64,000 nucleotides of DNA, taken from the NCBI RefSeq assembly GCF_003473485.1, contig NC_053045.1, positions 59,190,494 through 59,254,493 of the forward strand, read 5' to 3'. Positions 12,901 through 23,944 of this stretch are shown here, piece by piece. Below the pieces are notes generated by a model that saw nothing but the letters and a program-made list of their open reading frames with translations, was not told where the DNA came from and made no database searches. This DNA is from Medicago truncatula. Lineage: Eukaryota > Streptophyta > Magnoliopsida > Fabales > Fabaceae. The position numbers and the translations under genes are program-made. How positions within the stretch are numbered: position 1 is the first letter of the stretch; each line of letters starts with the position of its first letter.

Positions 12901-13469
12901 GTTTTGTTTTTAATGTGGTGTTTTTAATGTCCCACCCATGCCATCCTCTTACATATCTGACCTGCAGCACTATGTGGAGTTGTGATGTACAATTACATAA
13001 AGGTCAGGGATGTCCGAGCCTTGCAATTAACTGCTGAAAGTATTCCTGATCGAATAACAAAGGTATCTTCTTGACATGTTTACTAATGGTATCTACTATC
13101 TATGAATATATCCTTTTAAAGGTATCTTCCTGCCATGTTTATTAATTCAAAATGTATCTCCTTCTGAATCAATACAAACTTGTTATAAATGGTATCAAGA
13201 GTAAGAAATGAAGTGATAGAATAGATAAGATAAGACTGATCGAAACTGTCCTAACCACTTGTTTATCATCTGACATGCAGGACTGGAAATTTGAGAAGAA
13301 ATCGTCTGATATTTATGTGCCGGATAACGTTGATAATGATGAAGGAAGCAGTGGCGGCAATGGTTCTGCCTCTGATATGAATATTGATGAAGAAGCGCCA
13401 CTAATTTCGTCATCATGGTTATCTCATATTGGACGTACGCAACTAACCAGCCATGCAACAGGAAAATGA
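9916..13469 (+). CDS. Probable sugar-phosphate/phosphate translocator (At3g17430/At1g48230 type)
   Basis: Nine exons give a 384-residue multi-pass protein: 9916-10005, 10089-10196, 10853-10884, 10973-11023, 12022-12083, 12165-12426, 12631-12896, 12968-13062, 13281-13469. All introns are GT-AG and all phases agree. The family (TPT/EamA, drug/metabolite transporter superfamily) exchanges phosphorylated C3-C6 compounds or nucleotide sugars for phosphate; members of this clade sit in Golgi or other endomembranes and their substrate is unknown. Diagnostic stretches are LLSSGVILYNKWVLSPK near the N-terminus, GNTAYLHISVAFIQMLKALM, and TGAVTIRVAGVLKDW. The hydrophilic acidic C-tail ends with EEAPLI...SHIGRTQL, as in Arabidopsis At1g48230. 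The start is the first ATG of atgaaaatgatgagc; M3 or M4 are alternatives. Introns 2 and 4 carry transposon insertions. Confidence 0.93.
10552..10734. mobile_element. MITE in translocator intron 2
   Basis: Arms of about 70 nt (ggtgcacaagcaag...ggatcaataaat on the left; its complement on the right) are about 75% complementary. The flanking 9-mer tatatttat occurs exactly at 10543-10551 and 10735-10743, fitting a Mutator-like duplication, though the sequence is AT-rich and could match by chance. It lies wholly within intron 2. Confidence 0.55.
11672..11812 (+). mobile_element. tRNA-derived SINE in translocator intron 4
   Basis: Box A-like gtgtagctcagtggtat (about 11674-11690) is followed by box B-like gttctaggtttgatct (about 11730-11745) and a body ending in a short A-rich tract. 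The spacing and motifs fit a plant SINE with a decayed promoter. The family is not identified. Confidence 0.5.
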
Positions 13470-14662
13470 TAATCCAAATACAGGATGTAGTTTATGTCTT
13501 CCCCTTTTTGAAAGAGAACAAGAAATAGGAAGTTGAGTCAAATGCACCATATTCCTCTCATTCGTTTTAGGTAGTATGTAAGATTTGTTTTATAATGAAA
13601 TCACGCTTGCTTGAGCTTTGTAATTACATTCCTGGGTTTTAAGACCGAATTCTCTAGGTAAATCTTATAATGGTGATTTTAAAATTATTTACCAACCGAG
13701 TTGTGATATGCTTTCCTAAAGATTTTAAAACCACTCACTAGATGTCAATGTAGTACGATCTCATTTTGATATGATTACCACTCTTGCTTGCTAATATCTC
13801 AGTCAATTGAAAAGTATTTGTTGTAAAAAGATGTGAGATCACCATATTCTGAATATTCTAGTGAAATGATATCCAACTTCAATTGTATTGTATATAAAAA
13901 TCTTTTCTCAAGTTTAAACTTTATGTTGAGAATCTTCAACCTGTATTAGACCAAACACAAACACACTATGCCAAGACACCAACAGAATAATTACCAAACA
14001 AATATGACTTTTATTTTAATTGAATTTAGAATCTGGATTGATTAGTTTAGCAATGAATAAATCATTAATAATGGGTTATGTAACTAAATAATCATACAAA
14101 AAAGAAAAGCATATAATGTGCAGATTTTAGCACAAGCATATAATATGAACAGGACCAGCAATAAACAACACCTCCCCATCAAGGACTTGATGGTCTCGGT
14201 AAAGAATATGAATGGGTAGAGTTTTTTTTAGATTCAATACGAACAACTGCAAACTCAACTTTAAATAAATGTATAATTTACAAAACCGATTCAACAAATA
14301 GTTTCGAAATGTATGCATATATATATTACACGTCAAAAAATAGGGGAGGGGAACAAATCTCCTCTGAATTAGACACATTTACACCACAAATTTCAAGTAC
14401 AAGTAGAGTGTTACTTTCTCTCTAGCCCTAAATATTTGGATTGTTACATTAAGAGACGTGGCACTCGAGGCAAAGCAGAAGACATTCGTCTGATTTACAT
14501 AGAATCACAAACAGTATATGCAAGAACTCTTGAAAAAAGAAAGAATTAACGGGAAAGATCAAAATGATGCCTCCAGAAAGCAATCCTCTAATATTCGATG
14601 GATAAGAACAAGAACCAAGTTGGCAGGACTAGAATTGTAGAAAGCTCTTGTCAATGTAAGAA
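13470..14662. other. Convergent 3' regions, no further gene
   Basis: Spacer between the stop codons of the translocator (+) and NPSN13 (-). It should contain both 3' UTRs. No additional coding or RNA gene was recognised. Confidence 0.6.
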
Positions 14663-17600
14663 TTAATCAAAAAGTTCTCCAGTCCGTACATACAAAAGCC
14701 TCCTTGAGGGAACTGGAGGCGCCAATCCTGGGATATCCCTAATATCTTTGTTGTTGGGATTCACAATCTGCAAAAATACATTATCGGTTAAAAAATAGAA
14801 GCTTATTGTCAGCATTGTACACACAAATACTAATCGTGCACATAAGAACATCTGTTGTGCACATAAACATGCAATAGGCAATCACTATTCACTAGCACGG
14901 ATCACCATGAAAACCAAGTTCTCGCACCTTTTCTCAAGTAGAATAATGTGTTGCCAAAGTTATTTAAAATAGTTGATAAAAATGCTTCTTCAAAATAAAA
15001 TTATTAGAGCAAATTGGTTTAGTTTTCAAAAGAGAAAATATCAACAAATTAGGCAAATTCATAGATGAAATGAATATCATACCTTCACGACAATAATGGC
15101 AATCACACCACAGACGATAAGAAACAGAAAAAGCATGATGCACTTGTCTGTAGCAACCTGATAACAGGGGTAAGGACAACTTAGTTTCATGACAGGTTTG
15201 GAAGAAATACAGCAGTGCATATAAACAAGGAAATTAAAGCAACCTGTCTACCAATCTCCTTAACAAGTTGGGAGGCCTTCTTTATTGAAAACTGAATTGA
15301 ATCAAGCTCATTAACAATACGGCCCATTTGTTCAGTCTGCATAATTTAAAAAGAGAATTAGATGTCATATTAGTTATCCCCTAGACTCTTCCCTTCTTAT
15401 AGCATACTCAATTCAAATCAAACTTACTTGGCCCTTCAAGGTAGATGCAGTTTGGGTGCCAACTTCAATTGTTTGATGTACAACCTACATTTTGACAGGG
15501 TTAAAATAAAATCAATGGTGTGGGCGCAATGAAGGCATAAGTTTGATGTGACTCACCTGCTTAGACCTCTCAATAGCCTGGTCAGTCTCATCCATTGTCT
15601 TCATCCCAGCATTGACAAGTTCTTGATTTGACATTTCTGTAGGATAAGAAAGATGAGCATTATAGCTAAAGATAAATATGTTATTCACTACACATAGGGG
15701 TGGGAATGAGCCGGGCCGAGCCGAGCTTTGCTTAAATAGGCCGGGCCTAGTTGAAAAAACTAAAGCCTAAGCCTGGGCTATTAGCATGTCAAAGGCTTTA
15801 TTTTAAGCCTGGCCTAGCCTTTTTAAAAGCCCGGCCTGGCCTATTAGTCTGTTGAAAAGCCTAATTTATACTAACAATTTTAAATATAACATTTGACCTA
15901 TTTATAAAAAAGCTAATAAACATATATGTTTTTAAAAGGTTAATAAGTCAATAAAATTTTGCAAGGCATGTGCATCCATTTTTCCCCTACTTTATTAGTG
16001 TGTGTGTGTGTGTATATATATATAGAATGGATATCCAATCAAAGTTGGTAGAGCTAGCACATCCATTTTGTAGAGGTCAATACGTGTGTATTGTATAATG
16101 TAGTATATATAAATTATACATATATGAGCCGGCTAGATAGGCCTAGTAGGCTTTTCTATAAGCCTGAGCCTAGCCTATTTAAATTAATGAGCTTTTTAAA
16201 AAGCTTGAGCCTAACCTATTTAATAAACGAGCTAGGCTGAGCCGGGCATTAAGTAGGCCGGGTCAGAGGCCCCTGACGGATGGCCTGACCTATTTCCATC
16301 CCTACACGTAAAACCATACAAAAATAGCCTAGGCCCCAAACCCCGAAAAGGATATACGGAAAAGATGAAAGCCTGAAGTATGCTATTGCAAATATTAACA
16401 CTAAAACACAATGCACATATTCTGCAACAGAAATATAGTGGAAAAGAAATCAACTTCAATGTACATTGCAAAGTGATGATGTCAACTACAAATTCCATTG
16501 GCTTGAGAAAATATATTTGCAGCAAGTACATTTTCATCCCAAAATAGCATGAGAAAATCATCACTCAAGACACAACACCCTCTTCTTCCTCAAGAAGCAA
16601 ACATCAAACTCGCGCAAGAAAATCTTCACTTGACGAAATCCTTATTCTCAAAGGCCTCCTAGATTTGAAATTCAAAAGCAAGTCAAAATACAATGACAAA
16701 TCACACTCCTTTTTATAACTTTTTTAAGGATTTGCTTAGCGTGAAACCCACACAAAAGCCTCTTAGATTTTGTCTGGGTTTCATGCTAAGCAAATCATTA
16801 AAGAAGTTATAAAAAGGAGTGTAATGTGTCGTTGTATTTGACCCGTTTTGAATTTCAAATCTAAGAGGCCTTTGAGAATAAGAATTTCTTCCTTCAGAGT
16901 GAAGATTCTTGTACACGAATTTGATGTTTGCTCCTTTGAGGAAGAAGAGGGTGTTGTTTCTTGAGTGATGATTTTCTCATGTTGTTTTGGATTTTTGGGG
17001 TGAAGAAGTGAGTACATTTTCATCCCAAAATCCCACGGTGGGCGCCAAATGTACTTGTAGTGAATGCCCTATCAAAACTAGGGTTTAGTATCTGATTAGG
17101 TCATGGCTTGGGAATGATCCCAAGGGTGCTATTATAGCCCTTTTGGGCCTTCTTCCATGCGACTCACTCCCTAAGTTACCTATCAGAGCGTAAAACACGT
17201 ATATCCCCCTATATCCGAATATTCTGGCCGAATATTTGGCCTCAAGGTTCGGGCGTGATGGTTTGGGGGGATAAGAAAAGGGGGGCGCCCCATTCTGTCA
17301 TGGTGGCACTCTTGCTTAGGGCTAACAGGCCCCTATATGAATATTTGGCGGTCCAAACATGTTACCTGATGCCAATTGAACATTTCCTTCGGCTGTAGAT
17401 TCACTTGCTCCAGCTCCCATGTCAAAAAGTTCAAGTTTTTTATTACCAATCGTATTCATGTACCTGTTTATCATTCAAGTGATAGTATCAACCGTCCTTT
17501 CAACTAGCCAAAAGAATAAGACTTCTATTTAGGAGTAAAGAACTATAAATAAGGAGACTAAATTTTGCTTTATTGGTTCCACAAACACTGACAAAGCATA

Positions 17601-19968
17601 TCTCATTCGTTAAAGCTGAACATGCCTCCTACAGAATTGGTATTTCTCGTCTTATTTGTTTCATAAACTTTAAATAATCAATCAAAAGCTAAACATAGAA
17701 ATGAAAGTACAAAAACAAGCTTACGTTTTTCTCAGTGCCACATATGAGTTTAGCTCCTTGATCTGCAAGAAAAATGAATGTTATAAGCTTAAGAGTTTGT
17801 TTTTTAAGTGCATGCACATGCAATATATATATATATAACAAACATAATGGACCATCCTCGTATTCTCAAACTTTTTTCTGACCATATGGTGATCACTTAA
17901 TTTGATGTCTTGACAATATGTAAATTCTTTATAACTCATTACACATAGAAAAAGGATAATTTGAGTGTCAATCCACAATACAAGGAGGATCTTGAACCCT
18001 TTCAAAACTTTGAAGAGATAGATACTAGATTTCCAACATGACCAAGAAAGAAAGAAAAAAAGGGTTCTGATATTGACCATTGATTGCTTTTCGTCATTAA
18101 GTTGCTTGTTCACTTCTTCGGGATTTCCTGCCCCTTCATCTTTAATTTCACGATCAAAATCCTTTATCAACCTGATGACATTAATAGAAACATAATGTTC
18201 AGATTCCAAGAATGCCATTAACAAATTCCAAAAAGAAATCATGAAATGTATTAAAATTCATAATCTATAAGAAATATCACTTCTTCTGACATTGATGTTT
18301 GAAAAAATGCAATCCCATCTATAAAATATGTAGTCAACAAACAAAGCACACAACCAGTACGATAACCCAAAAAACAACTATCATATTTATTTTCCTAAAA
18401 TATTCTATATAGAGCGGGGTTGCATGTTTCCCACATTATTATTAATCAAATCCTGGAAGGTTGGCATGAGATGTCAATTCCGTTACAGAAGTTTTGTTTA
18501 TGACATTTAGTAGTGAAAAACTAAAGGGGCAGCAGGGTCCTGGCAAGATTTGACTCAAACAAGTCAATTATAAACAATCTTACTATACATTTGCAAAAGA
18601 TGATTTCACAACTCGAACCTGTGACCTAGTCACACAATAACGTCTCTAACCATTGGGCCAAGGCTCCTCTTGTTTATGATATTTAGTGGTAAACAAAGGG
18701 TGTTTGTTTGGATTTCATTCAGAAAGACTCAATTGTCATATAGAGATATCAAAATTATATTCACATTAATGCATGACTTACCTTTTGCAGTCCCTCATCT
18801 TCCCGGTGAGTTCCTCCAGCTGAGTACTTTGTCTATTGGAATCTTTAATCTTATCCAGCTTCTGGAAGCCATTTCTGTATGCAAAAAGTGCTTATATTAA
18901 AAAAAAATGATAATAAAATTAACATAGTACACATTATCCACACTCCAACATGTATCAATAACGACTTAAACAATGGGATCTATAAGCACTTATATGCTTA
19001 TAAGGATTTTTTGCAACTGAAGAACAGTAAACTTGTTTTAATTAAGAAGTGATAGGACATGGTTGGGTATTATGGGGGGTGCTTAAGTCCCACATCAAGT
19101 AGTATGGGATGCTCGGCGAAACACTCAGGGGATGGTTCCCGAAGTACTTGGATGCTTATCAATTAGTACTAACGCGGGTTGTCGGTGTTTTGGAGAAGAC
19201 CACTGATGGAGGGTTTTGACCCACAAGAAAGAAGCGCAAAGTGTTGGTATAATAGGGACTCGAGCATCCTGTCCTGGGACGCCTAAGTCTCACATCGAGT
19301 GGTATGGGATGCTTGAGGGAGTACATAAGATGTTTGGTTCTTTCCCCCTTGATAGTTAAGGAAGGCTACCCAAGTGCTTTGGTGGTTGCTTACCAAGAAG
19401 CTTCTATAATAATGAGTTAGAAACTGAGCCAAACTAGTCCTTAGTCAAGTATAACGTTCAGCCGCTAGTCTGAGCTACCTACACTTACAATATGTCAACC
19501 TGGTTGTCACTACACAACAAGGCATCATACCATGAACATGTATATCAAGTGGCACCAAAGACAAGCCTTCTTGTTGTTGAACTACAAAACTCTCATAGCT
19601 AAGTAACCAACTATGTTGATTTATAAACCAGTAAAGACCTAAATTTTCAACTATGACAACAGCAAATCTGAACTTACTCAATAATTGATAACTTTTCAAT
19701 AAAAAAAAAAACTCAATAATTGACCAAAATTTGATTTGAGAGGGTAATCCTCCAATGTCAACAATAATCACGATCTCTTGCACATAATAACATACCAAAA
19801 ATTAAATTTTTTGAATGAATTTGTAAAAGCATTGAGACAATGAATAAAATCAAGATAAAAAATAGAAATAAAGAATGATGAAGATGCATACGCGAGGGCA
19901 CGGAAGATGTCACGAATTTCACCATGGATCTGTTCGAGCTGAGGGGTCATCTTCAAGTTGGAAGCCAT
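14663..19968 (-). CDS. NPSN13: Novel plant SNARE 13 (Qb-SNARE)
   Basis: Ten exons (plus-strand coordinates, 5' to 3'): 19892-19968, 18782-18874, 18078-18171, 17725-17762, 17366-17463, 15557-15636, 15428-15484, 15244-15336, 15083-15157, 14663-14767. They give 269 residues with all phases consistent. NPSN proteins are Qb-SNAREs of plasma membrane and cell plate that act in vesicle fusion during cytokinesis. The N-terminus MASNLKMTPQLEQIHGEIRD and the stretch VNKQLNDEKQSM match the NPSN13 subtype. The SNARE helix (about residues 145-210) runs through MDETDQAIERSKQ to SQLVKEIGRQVATDKC. The C-terminal anchor is LFLFLIVCGVIAIIVV (about 218-235), followed by the NPSN tail IVNPNNKDIRDIPGLAPP. Introns 1, 2 and 5 hold transposon sequence; intron 5 alone is 1.7 kb of repeats. 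Confidence 0.95.
15695..16304. mobile_element. Terminal-inverted-repeat element in NPSN13 intron 5, about 610 bp
   Basis: The left end taggggtgggaat is complementary to the right end atttccatcccta. The body is made of many copies of short GGCC-rich words (aggccgggcctag, agcctggcctagcc, gagcctaacctattt) on both strands, giving long subterminal palindromic arrays around an AT-rich core that contains a (GT)n(AT)n tract at about 16001-16024. The TAGGGGTGGNAA terminus is typical of plant hAT-like MITEs. Flanks acacat and acacgt are similar, but no clear 8-bp duplication is readable. Confidence 0.6.
16546..16983. repeat. Large inverted repeat (two arms of about 212 nt, about 10-nt loop)
   Basis: The left arm (16546-16757, beginning agcatgagaaaatcatcac) is complementary to the right arm (16768-16983, ending gtgatgattttctcatgt) with a loop at about 16758-16767. 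A direct copy of agtacattttcatcccaa lies just outside each arm (16525-16545 and 17010-17030). The right copy adjoins the primer-binding-site-like sequence of the neighbouring LTR fragment. The palindrome therefore looks like two inverted copies of a retrotransposon leader. It lies in NPSN13 intron 5. Confidence 0.65.
17031..17359 (-). mobile_element. LTR-retrotransposon end with primer-binding site
   Basis: Read on the minus strand, an LTR-like segment (down to about 17049) is followed by tggcgcccaccgtggg (17046-17031). This is the primer-binding-site type found directly after the 5' LTR of many plant Ty3/gypsy elements. The segment is less AT-rich than its surroundings. No gag or pol coding sequence remains nearby. 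Its distal edge lies within about 6 nt of the donor splice site of NPSN13 exon 5. Superfamily is inferred from the primer-binding site only. Confidence 0.5.
18519..18670 (-). mobile_element. Au-type SINE in NPSN13 intron 2
   Basis: Read on the minus strand, the sequence starts aggagccttggcccaatggt (box A region), has ggtcacaggttcgagttgtg (box B), then gcaaatgtatagtaagattg, and ends near gccaggaccctgctgcc. This is the layout I recall for the Au SINE family of angiosperms. It is flanked by tgtttatgacatttagtagt (18495-18514) and tgtttatgatatttagtggt (18671-18690), an 18/20 target-site duplication. It is in the same orientation as the host gene. Confidence 0.8.
19050..19400. repeat. Degenerate LTR-like repeat in NPSN13 intron 1
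   Basis: Two related segments about 200 bp apart contain the word pattern taagtcccacatcaagtagt / taagtctcacatcgagtggt, each followed by atgggatgct. The 'aagtcccacatcg' string is frequent in plant LTR or TRIM elements. No primer-binding site or coding part is visible, so the element type stays open. Confidence 0.4.
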
Positions 19969-20395
19969 GGATGCGGGAGATTGAGTTTGACCCTCAAAAT
20001 CCCGGCAAAAAGAAAAGGAATTTTGACGAGAAACCCTAAGTTGTTGTTGTTGTTGTTGATGAGAGAGGAAGCATTAGTGATTGTTGTTGTTAATTGAGAA
20101 GAAAGGAATTGAAAATGCAGAAGAATGTGTTTGAAAATTGGATTGCGTGATAGTGAGAGAAAGAGAAAGAGAAAGAACAACACAACAGAAGAAGACAGCA
20201 CGACACAAACACAACGGAACGCAGAAGTTGGACATGTGCTGTGAAGAGAGAGATTTCTTGTCACATCTCTATTTTTTTTATTTTTTTTTGTCAAGAACTT
20301 TTTTACGATTTAATTTAATCTAATCAAATCTTATAAAATACTATAGTTTTTTGGTACCAACTAGATATCTTTTTCGTAAATAAAATTAGGAGAAT

Positions 20396-20560
20396 AAGGT
20401 GCCCTTTGGGAATTGGTTAGAGTACTAAAATAAGTAACTTTGTAATAAAAAATTGTGTAATTATTTGTAAGATAAAAGTAAAAATTTACATTTTCAACAT
20501 ATAATTTTTATTAATGGATTCCTTGTTCATTGCCTTTAGGGCACTCGTTAGCAAAACCCA
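20396..20560. mobile_element. Decayed MITE
   Basis: The terminal segments aaggtgccctttgggaattg and attgcctttagggcactcgt are imperfect inverted repeats. Related termini occur at 38816-38991. AT-rich core, no duplication readable. Confidence 0.45.
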
Positions 20561-20805
20561 TAAAATTAGTATTATTTGTCCACATAAATATAACTCAATT
20601 GCTAAAAACAAAAGTACATTGTAATGTACAGGCTTTTGAACCTGAAACTTCGTTTATTCACCTTAAACGTAAATTTTAACCACTATATTAATTATAAAAA
20701 AATCAATATTACTTTCTTGACCAAAAAATTGATATTACTTATTCAAATTAAATTTAAAAATATATTTTTAAATATCTATTTTATATATTTTTTGACAAAA
20801 TATAA

Positions 20806-20810
<5 letters not shown>

Positions 20811-20843
<33 letters not shown>
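20811..20843. repeat. (TA)n microsatellite
   Basis: About 16 TA units next to a decayed SINE. Confidence 0.9.
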
Positions 20844-20846
<3 letters not shown>

Positions 20847-22045
20847 GTTGTTTAAAAATAATCGATATATTGATTAAAAAAAAGTCGGTATATCTGCTCA
20901 TGCGTTGCACTATAATGTCATCCTTTATTTTAAATTTTTGTAAGATTGAGATGATAGTCACAACGGAAGAATGATTTTTTCTAGACATATGAAAGATGTC
21001 ATTATGCGTATTCACTATTGTTTATTTGTGATTAATTGTTGTTAGAGAATATTTGAGCACAAAGATGTATTCTCAACTCACAGCCTGATGTTTGAATCCC
21101 ACAACGGCATGATGTTTTTTATGGTCTTTGTGAAGCTAAATTTTGCTTCCTATTTTATTTAGAATTTACGTCTTATGCACACAATTATTTTGTTACGATG
21201 ATTAGATTAGGTATGTTAGACGATGATCTTTATACACATATATAGATAGATATGTATGCATATAATGATGTCAGGAATGAATGAATTGGTTGATAGCAGT
21301 TGTTGAGTTTGAAATGATTGGATTGGATTAGTGAAGAGGAAAATAAAAACAAAACAAATTGCAAAGGTTGAAGTGGAATGAGTTGTCTGTCAGAGATGTG
21401 GGCCAAACAAAGCAGAGAAATGGAATGGTACCTACCAGCCACTCTCACTACCTTTCTAGTTTCTACATTCCTCTCACCTCATGTTTAACTTGCACTCTCC
21501 AATTAACTTTCAAACATACCATTACCAACCACTTAACCATAATTCTAGAAAACGTTTTTCTTTTCATTTTGTAATTTTTTCCCACTGTATCCTTCAAAAA
21601 ATAATGAATAAACTATTAATTTAATCTTTAAACAGTCTTTCTCTTCAATTTTATATATAACCTATATAAGGATCATAAGTATATGAAAATCCTCCAACTT
21701 AGTCTTTAAAATCTTAATAGAAGTGACTAAATTAATAGAGTTTACATACTATAAAGACTATTTTGTATTTATATAGTTTAAAGACTAGATTGAAGGGTGT
21801 ATACTAATTTTATAACCAAACAAAAAATAAGGTTGTAATAATAATTGATGATTTATTCAAAAAGTAATAATATACACAAATTTATTTGATTTTACTAGTA
21901 TTAGTGTAATTTGTATTGAAAATGTTTTTTTTTGTTTTTTAATTTCTATCAAAAATATGTATCTGCATATTTTTGTAAAAAAAAAAAAAAAAGTATCTGC
22001 ATAAATTTACACCACCCATCAAAGCTTAATTTTTTTCTTTTAAAT

Positions 22046-23288
22046 CGGAGGAGGCGGTTAGGGGATCTAATGGGGAGAGGGGTGATTGGGTATTATCATG
22101 GCGGAAGAATCTCTTCGTTTGGGAGGAGGAAATTATAATTAGCTTGTTGGAGGACTTGGAGCGGTATACCAGGGGGATCATCAGGATAGGTGGTTTTGGA
22201 AAGCGGAGGAAGGGGTATTTTTTTCGGTGAAGTCTTGCTATAAGAAGTTAGAGAGGTTGTTGGTGTGGGAGAAATTTGGAAATGGTGAAAAAGAATAAGG
22301 TTTACGAAGGTATTTGGAAAAACAAAGCTCCATCGAAAGTGGTTGTTTTTTCTTGAAAACTTTTTTTAGATAGAATCCCTACGAGAAGAAATCTAGCTAG
22401 GCAAAATTGTTTACCTCAGATGTCCTAACTTTCTGCGCCATCTTGTGTGGTAGAGCGGAAGAATCGTCAATGCACCTTTTCTTACATTGCAATGTGTTGA
22501 ATAATGTTTGGGCAAAGGTGATAAGAGGGTTGGATTTCGCTTTTATTACTCCTCCTAATTTGTTTGTCTTTGGAAATGTTGGAGTAAGGAAGGTAGAATC
22601 AAGAGGATCCATAGAGGTTTATGGATGATTTGGCATGCAACTATTTTGGTCCTTTGGCAAGTTAGGAATCACATTATTTTTCGGAATGATGTGAAATATG
22701 TGGAAGATCTAGTGAAGGAAACTATGGTGTTGTCTTTGGCATTGAATTTTGAGTAGGTTAAATATCCCTCCTTGTATGCATTGCGAGTGGAGTTGGAATC
22801 CGCAAGTTTGTCTTATGAGGTAGGGGTGGGTTCTGATGAGGGGAGGTGCTGTTACAGGTTTTTAGCTGCACTCAGAAATCTGCTGTTCTGGGCTTTCTGT
22901 TGCTGCTGTCAGCCCAGTTCTGTCTTTTCTGGGCTACTGGTTGTGCTTTTCAGGTTGGAGTTTGCTGGCCTGCTTTGGTTTTTGCTGTTTGCACCCTCCT
23001 GCTGGTGGTTTTTGTTATCGTTGGTGCTGGTTTGTTGGGGATTGTTTTGCAGATAGTTTGGGGTTGAGGCTATTGTATGCTTCTGTTTTTCATTTTCGTA
23101 AAGGCTCAGGTTTAGCTTGGCTTTGCTTGCTTCAGGGTGTTCCGAGGTGGCAAAACTTGTTGCGTTTTAGGGTGTTCCGTCTATATATGGCGCCTTTTGT
23201 TTTCTTTATTCCTTTTCGTTTATTCCGCGTGTTGTTTGTGCTTCTTGTACAACTCATCGAGAATAAATTTGGCTGATTCTAAAAAAAA
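22046..23288 (+). pseudogene. LINE ORF2 3' remnant (zf-RVT region)
   Basis: Translating across frames gives WRRRLF.WEEE, a spacer with DRWFWKAEEGVFFSVKSCY, then IWKNKAPSKVVVFSWKL and RIPTRRNL. These are the C-terminal zf-RVT signature seen also in the 2636-4913 element. The zinc-ligand part lies at 22430-22500 (CAILCGRAEESSMHLFLHC). Stops and frameshifts occur at about 22140, 22290 and 22430. A 3' UTR-like stretch rich in G and T follows and ends in an A-rich tract at 23281-23288. Only the last part of ORF2 remains. The sequence differs clearly from the first LINE, so it is a separate family or an older copy. No target-site duplication was found. Confidence 0.75.
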
Positions 23289-23944
23289 GAAAGGAGCATA
23301 ACGACATCAAAGAGAATAGAATGTGTCTCAACTAAACTCTAATTCTTTCTCAAGTGCTCATATATATTATTAGAAAAGGGGAAAAATACATATAAAAAAG
23401 CAAAAAAAATACTAGGTGGACATAATCAACACAAAAGTGGTAAAACTCTTCTTGAAAGATCTTCTTGTGGGTTGAGTGAGGGCTAAAAATTGAAGATAAT
23501 TTCTTATAATTTATTTGTATCATTTGTAAAGATCATTGATGGAGGATTGAAAAGTTGTTTCTCCGACAAATGTATGTCAATTTAAGTTGACTTAAATAAA
23601 TAGTTTTGGTGTGTTAATTCCTATATCATGTTTATATTTATTTTTTGATTTGATCGTGGATTTATGTTTATATACTTTCGATTTTATTTTTGTCAAAAAA
23701 AAATTAATTCAACCTCTTTTTTTCTAAAAAAAACTTCAACATTGTGTGTGTGTTTTTTTTTAATTTTAAAATGAATGAAACGGTGAGTTTAAGAAAGTAT
23801 GGTCCACTCCACTAGAAGAAGAGAGAGAGAGAGAGAAGCAATGAAAGCAGAATAAGAAACCGCAACGACAAGATGAAGTTTCATCCACAAATATTGGTGT
23901 TGTGTTTGTTGTCTTAACCAAGAAACAAACACATTGAACCAAAA

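Larger units (their letters stand above)
19969..22045. other. Intergenic: NPSN13 5' region, decayed MITE, SINE remnant, (TA)n
   Basis: This is the upstream region of NPSN13. 20396-20560 has inverted ends (aggtgccctttgggaattgg against the complement of cattgcctttagggcactcg). 20587-20690 resembles the 3' half of the SINE at 9376 (gaacctgaaact ... ttcaccttaaacgtaaattt). 20811-20843 is (TA)n. No gene was recognised. Confidence 0.5.

Noticed and set aside
22772-23276. Three overlapping plus-strand frames rich in Trp, Phe and Leu
   Set aside because: They lie in the 3' UTR of the LINE remnant and have no conserved domain; composition explains them.
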